In this document: in pieces, positions 31,785 through 34,938 of the stretch
Numbering within the stretch: position 1 is the stretch's first letter
Layout of the letters: each line of letters starts with the position of its first letter
Assembly (NCBI RefSeq): GCF_000741135.1
Contig: NZ_JGYU01000014.1
Coordinates: 1-34,938 of the forward strand
Source: Bifidobacterium choerinum
Lineage (GTDB): Bacteria > Actinomycetota > Actinomycetes > Actinomycetales > Bifidobacteriaceae
Direction of reading: 5' to 3'
DNA: 34,938 nt
Notes under the pieces: generated by a model
The model's input: only the letters and a program-made list of their open reading frames with translations
Told to the model about the DNA's origin: nothing
Database searches by the model: none
Position numbers and translations under genes: made by a program

Positions 31785-32741
31785 TCAGACGGCCTGACGC
31801 GCGACGTTCGTGATGCGGGTCATGAATTCGTCGAGGAACCTCGGCACATCGACGCCGAGCGCGACGCCCATCGTCTTGTGCGGATCGTTGAGACGTTCCT
31901 CGTCGCCGATCGTGCGGCCACGGGTCGGACCCTCGACGTCGACCTTCATGTTGATCGGATGGACGGTGACGAGCGTGGGATCGACGGCGACGCCGACGGC
32001 GAGCGGATCGTGCAGCCCGCAGCCGCCGAGGTGCGGCGCCGTGGTCTCGTAGGCCTTGATGTAGAAATCGGTCATGTCGGCGAGGAACGCGCCCGCCGCA
32101 TTGCCCAGATCGCGCCAGGTCTGCGTCTCCTTGTAGGTGAGCAGCGTCTGCAACGTCACGTCGAGACCGACCATCGTCGCATGCTTCGTGTGGCGGAATA
32201 CGTAATCCGCGGCGTCCGGATCCTGGGAGATGTTGGCTTCGGTCCACGCGTTCACGTTGCCCGGCACCGTCAGCGAGCCGCCCATGAGCACGATCGAGCC
32301 GAGCTGGTCGGCGATCTCCGGCGCCTTCTTGAACGCGGCGGCGATGTTCGTCTGCGGACCCGTCGGCACATAGACGAGGTCGTCGCCGTAGGTCTTCGCC
32401 GCGTCGATGATGAAGTCGACGGCCGGCTCGCTTTCGGCCTCGCGGTCCGAATCCGGGATGGCGACGTCGCCGATGCCGTTGTCCCCGTGGATGAACGAGG
32501 AGATCGGGAGCACTTCGAACGAATCCTTCGTGCTCGCATGGGGCAGGCCCTTGTACACCGGGACCTCGGGATGTCCGAGCAGGTCGGTTATCGCGAGTGC
32601 ATTGCGCACGCCCTGCTCCATGAGCACATTGCCGTAGGTGCCGGTGATGCCGATGAGTTCGATTTCCGGGCTGCCCAACGCGTAGGAGATGGCGAGCGCG
32701 TCATCGACACCGGTATCCAGATCCAAAATGAGCTTCTTCAT
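31785..32741 (-). CDS. Nucleoside hydrolase (IunH family)
   Basis: A 318-residue inosine-uridine-preferring type hydrolase that splits ribonucleosides into base and ribose. The calcium/ribose site motif is LDLDTGVDDALA at the N-terminus (Asp7, Asp9, Asp13, Asp14). Further on are FIHGDNGIGDV, YVPTGPQTNIAAAF, IVLMGGSLTVPGNVNAWTEANISQDPDAADYVF and the late His-Asp in GLHDPLAVGVAVDP. All active-site blocks are present. Base preference cannot be read. The ATG at 32741 is supported by AAGGAAGGA upstream; the longer frame would add 11 residues across that signal. It is the first gene of the unit, under a LacI-type operator. Confidence 0.93.
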   Translation of the reverse strand: MKKLILDLDTGVDDALAISYALGSPEIELIGITGTYGNVLMEQGVRNALAITDLLGHPEVPVYKGLPHASTKDSFEVLPISSFIHGDNGIGDVAIPDSDREAESEPAVDFIIDAAKTYGDDLVYVPTGPQTNIAAAFKKAPEIADQLGSIVLMGGSLTVPGNVNAWTEANISQDPDAADYVFRHTKHATMVGLDVTLQTLLTYKETQTWRDLGNAAGAFLADMTDFYIKAYETTAPHLGGCGLHDPLAVGVAVDPTLVTVHPINMKVDVEGPTRGRTIGDEERLNDPHKTMGVALGVDVPRFLDEFMTRITNVARQAV

Positions 32742-32810
32742 CGCTTCGTCCTTCCTTCTTCCTTGAAATACCACGTCGTCGTCGACGAAGTTGGACTGTT
32801 GGCTGCCGCT

Positions 32811-32834
32811 CTTTGGTAAAACGTTTTATCAAAG
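32811..32834. promoter_or_regulatory. LacI-family operator upstream of nucleoside hydrolase gene
   Basis: A 24-base palindrome with halves CTTTGGTAAAAC and GTTTTATCAAAG, one mismatched pair, centred on CG as usual for LacI-family sites. It begins just downstream of the -10 box, so bound repressor would block initiation. The adjacent LacI gene is the natural regulator. Confidence 0.85.
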
Positions 32835-32844
32835 AACTACGTTC

Positions 32845-32874
32845 ATCATAGACCATCGTGCGAAGTTCCACCAA
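32845..32874 (-). promoter_or_regulatory. Promoter of the nucleoside hydrolase operon
   Basis: On the minus strand TTGGTG (32869-32874) and TATGAT (32845-32850) are 18 bases apart. The operator follows 10 bases after the -10. Confidence 0.6.
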
Positions 32875-32933
32875 AAGAGGAATGGGGGTGGCGTGTTCTC
32901 TTCCGGTGTCGATGCCGCCGAGGCGCGGAGCGC

Positions 32934-33962
32934 CTATGCGACGGTCTCGCCGGCGACGAGCTGCGGGGTGAGCAGCGACGTCCGCGTCGCCGTGACGCAG
33001 TCCTTCCCGGTGTCGTGCCGCCGGATATGGCGGTACAGGCATTCCCAGCTGCGCACGGCGAGCTTGTGCACATCCTGTTCGATCGTCGTGAGTCTGGACG
33101 CCATGCCGAAGCGCCGCAGGATGTTGTCGTATCCGATGATCGACAATGCCTCGGGCACATGCAGGCCGAGCTCGGCGAGCCGCTGCATGACGCCCATCGC
33201 CATCAGGTCGTTGCAGCAGAACAGCGCGGTCGCGCCGAAATCAAGCACACGGTCCGCAAGCGCATAGCCGCTGCCGAAACGGTAGTTGCCGTTGAGCACC
33301 AGGATGTCATCATCGGTGATGTGATGGCCGTGTAGGACGTCGACGAATCCGCGCATGCGATTGCCCGCGTTGACGTCATCGACCTGCCCGCTGATGCATG
33401 CGAAGCGACGATGGCGCGCCTCGAGCAGTCGTTGCGCCGCGAGCCTGCCACCCTGCGTATTGTCGAAGGCGACGCCGTCGCAGATGCGTGCCGTGACGAG
33501 ACGGTCGATGAGCGTGACGGGGCAATGCGCGTCCGCGATCTGACGCTGCAGCTGCCGCGTATGGCGGTACGACTCCAGTGACGGGATGAGCAGCATCCCG
33601 TCGATGTCGCGCGCGAGGTAGTTCGTCATCAGTGCACTTTCGTTCGCGCGCAGATCGTTCGAATTGGACAAAAACAGCGCATAGCCGGCTTCGTGGCACG
33701 CCTCCTCGAGATGCCGGGCAAGCGACGCGAAGAACATATTCTCGATGTCCGGAACGATGAGCGCGATCAGATGCGTCTCGTTCGTGACGAGGCCGCGCGC
33801 GTTCTCATTGACGACATAGTTGAGCCGTGCGGCGATCTCCCTGATGCGCTGCTGCGTCTCCTTGGCGATGCGCGACGGCTTGTTGTTGAGTACGAGCGAG
33901 ACCGCCGCCGGCGACACTTCGGCCTCCTTGGCGATCTCCTTGAGCGTCACACGTTTGCGCAT
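32934..33962 (-). CDS. LacI-family transcriptional regulator
   Basis: A 342-residue repressor. The N-terminal helix-turn-helix is VTLKEIAKEAEVSPAAVSLVLNNKPSRIAKETQQRI followed by the hinge segment LNYVVNENARGL. The sugar-binding domain opens with LIALIVPDIENMFFASLARHLEEACHEAGY and contains FDNTQGGRLAAQRLLE and ALFCCNDLMAMGVMQRLAELGLHVPEALSIIGYDN. Target inference: the nucleoside/ribose unit 100 bases away, with ribose, ribose phosphate or a nucleoside as effector. Start at 33962 or 33965 (adjacent ATG codons); GGGGA is very close. A GTG at 33998 would lengthen the N-terminus beyond the family start. Confidence 0.93.
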   Translation of the reverse strand: MRKRVTLKEIAKEAEVSPAAVSLVLNNKPSRIAKETQQRIREIAARLNYVVNENARGLVTNETHLIALIVPDIENMFFASLARHLEEACHEAGYALFLSNSNDLRANESALMTNYLARDIDGMLLIPSLESYRHTRQLQRQIADAHCPVTLIDRLVTARICDGVAFDNTQGGRLAAQRLLEARHRRFACISGQVDDVNAGNRMRGFVDVLHGHHITDDDILVLNGNYRFGSGYALADRVLDFGATALFCCNDLMAMGVMQRLAELGLHVPEALSIIGYDNILRRFGMASRLTTIEQDVHKLAVRSWECLYRHIRRHDTGKDCVTATRTSLLTPQLVAGETVA

Positions 33963-34022
33963 CATTCCCCGATTCGATGGCTGCCGTGATCCGTCCACGA
34001 CAGGACAATGCTGTCGTGTTCC

Positions 34023-34056
34023 ATTGTAGGTCCATGCGATGCATCATGCATTCGCA
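34023..34056 (-). promoter_or_regulatory. LacI-gene promoter with overlapping imperfect palindrome
   Basis: TACAAT on the minus strand (34023-34028) is a good -10. Just upstream (34035-34056) TGCGA-a-TGCAT-g-ATGCA-TCGCA is a palindrome broken by one extra base, covering the -35 zone. It differs from the operator at 32811. Confidence 0.4.
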
Positions 34057-34122
34057 AAAAGGCGAAGGTTTGTTGGTTGGGGTGTTGTTGGGTTGTCCGC
34101 CGGTTGTTGGGTGTGGGTATGG

Positions 34123-34158
34123 GAAAGCCCCGGACCGGTGTGCCGGTTCGGGGCTTTC
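34123..34158 (-). terminator. Terminator of the rRNA operon
   Basis: GAAAGCCCCGGACCGG pairs with CCGGTTCGGGGCTTTC apart from one position, loop TGTG, 13 bases beyond the 5S 3' end. A G/T-rich plus-strand stretch (34065-34122) follows without further features. Confidence 0.75.
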
Positions 34159-34171
34159 ATGTGAAGTGTGG

Positions 34172-34289
34172 GTGCGGCGGCGTGCTACTCTCCCACACCC
34201 TGTCGGGTGCAGTACCATCGCCGTGCCAGGTCTTAGCTTCCGGGTTCGGAATGGGGCCGGGCGTCTCCCCTGGGCTGTGACCGCCGCAA
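34172..34289 (-). rRNA. 5S ribosomal RNA
   Basis: On the minus strand the molecule starts TTGCGGCGGTCACAGC and ends GTAGCACGCCGCCGC, so the ends pair as helix I. The internal blocks CCCCATTCCGAACCCGGAAG and CTAAG are the conserved loop B/C region. Length about 118 bases. Ends may be off by a few bases. Confidence 0.95.
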
Positions 34290-34485
34290 GACTTGTTGTT
34301 CTGTTATCCATGTTCCCGACCCGTCGGGCCGGTTGGTGGTTGGTTTGGGGACCGGATGGTGGACGCGCTGCGTGTTCGTACCGGGACGATGTGTCGTCGT
34401 CTGTTCGCGTGTTCGATGCTTTGCCGTGTGACTCCCGATGGTCGCGTGTCCCGCACGCGTGCGCCGCGCGATGGGTCGCGGTGGG
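34290..34485 (-). other. 23S-5S internal transcribed spacer
   Basis: About 196 bases between the 23S 3' end and 5S; no tRNA is seen in it. Confidence 0.7.

Positions 34486-34938
<453 letters not shown>

Overview
The window looks like a chromosomal segment of a high-GC actinobacterium, most likely Bifidobacterium or a close relative. Pointers are the rpsF-ssb-rpsR-rplI order, a DUF2469 protein and a DUF3152 protein (both actinobacterial families), gatCAB, ClpB with an upstream HspR/HAIR-type operator, and genes started without a Shine-Dalgarno sequence. The species was not determined. No insertion sequence, prophage, integrase or CRISPR array was seen.

Layout. 1-3.4 kb, minus strand: FAD oxidoreductase, DUF2469 protein, GNAT acetyltransferase. 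3.4-6.8 kb: gatC-gatA-gatB. 6.9-8.9 kb: a two-gene ABC exporter. 9.0-10.5 kb: a SPOUT RNA methyltransferase and a degenerate phosphoribosyltransferase. 10.6-12.0 kb, plus strand: a P1B-type ATPase relative that keeps the membrane helices but has lost the actuator and nucleotide-binding domains and the DKTGT motif. 12.2-15.0 kb: clpB and its operator. 15.2-20.05 kb: fumarylacetoacetate hydrolase family protein, PLP-binding protein, glutamyl-Q tRNA(Asp) synthetase, DUF3152 metalloprotease-like protein and an aquaglyceroporin. 20.4-21.5 kb: a 37-codon gene with its own terminator, tRNA-Lys(CUU) and a G-poor, repeat-rich spacer. 21.6-25.9 kb: two divergent zinc-ribbon membrane proteins with identical cysteine spacing. 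26.0-27.8 kb: ribosomal protein/SSB operon. 28.1-29.1 kb, plus strand: prs. 29.2-34.0 kb: a nucleoside/ribose salvage unit (ribokinase, MFS transporter, nucleoside hydrolase, LacI regulator) with a clear LacI-type operator. 34.1 kb to the end: 5S rRNA and the 3' part of 23S rRNA, both on the minus strand.

How the parts fit. Much of the window is housekeeping: tRNA-dependent amidation, tRNA modification, ribosomal proteins, chaperone and PRPP synthesis. The nucleoside unit would release ribose from nucleosides and phosphorylate it. The product feeds the pool from which the neighbouring prs makes PRPP. The most unusual contents are the hollowed P-type ATPase facing the degenerate phosphoribosyltransferase, the paired zinc-ribbon membrane proteins, the 37-residue peptide gene, and a set of four apparently leaderless genes. 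Transcription units are commonly closed by long, near-perfect hairpins, often without a T-run.
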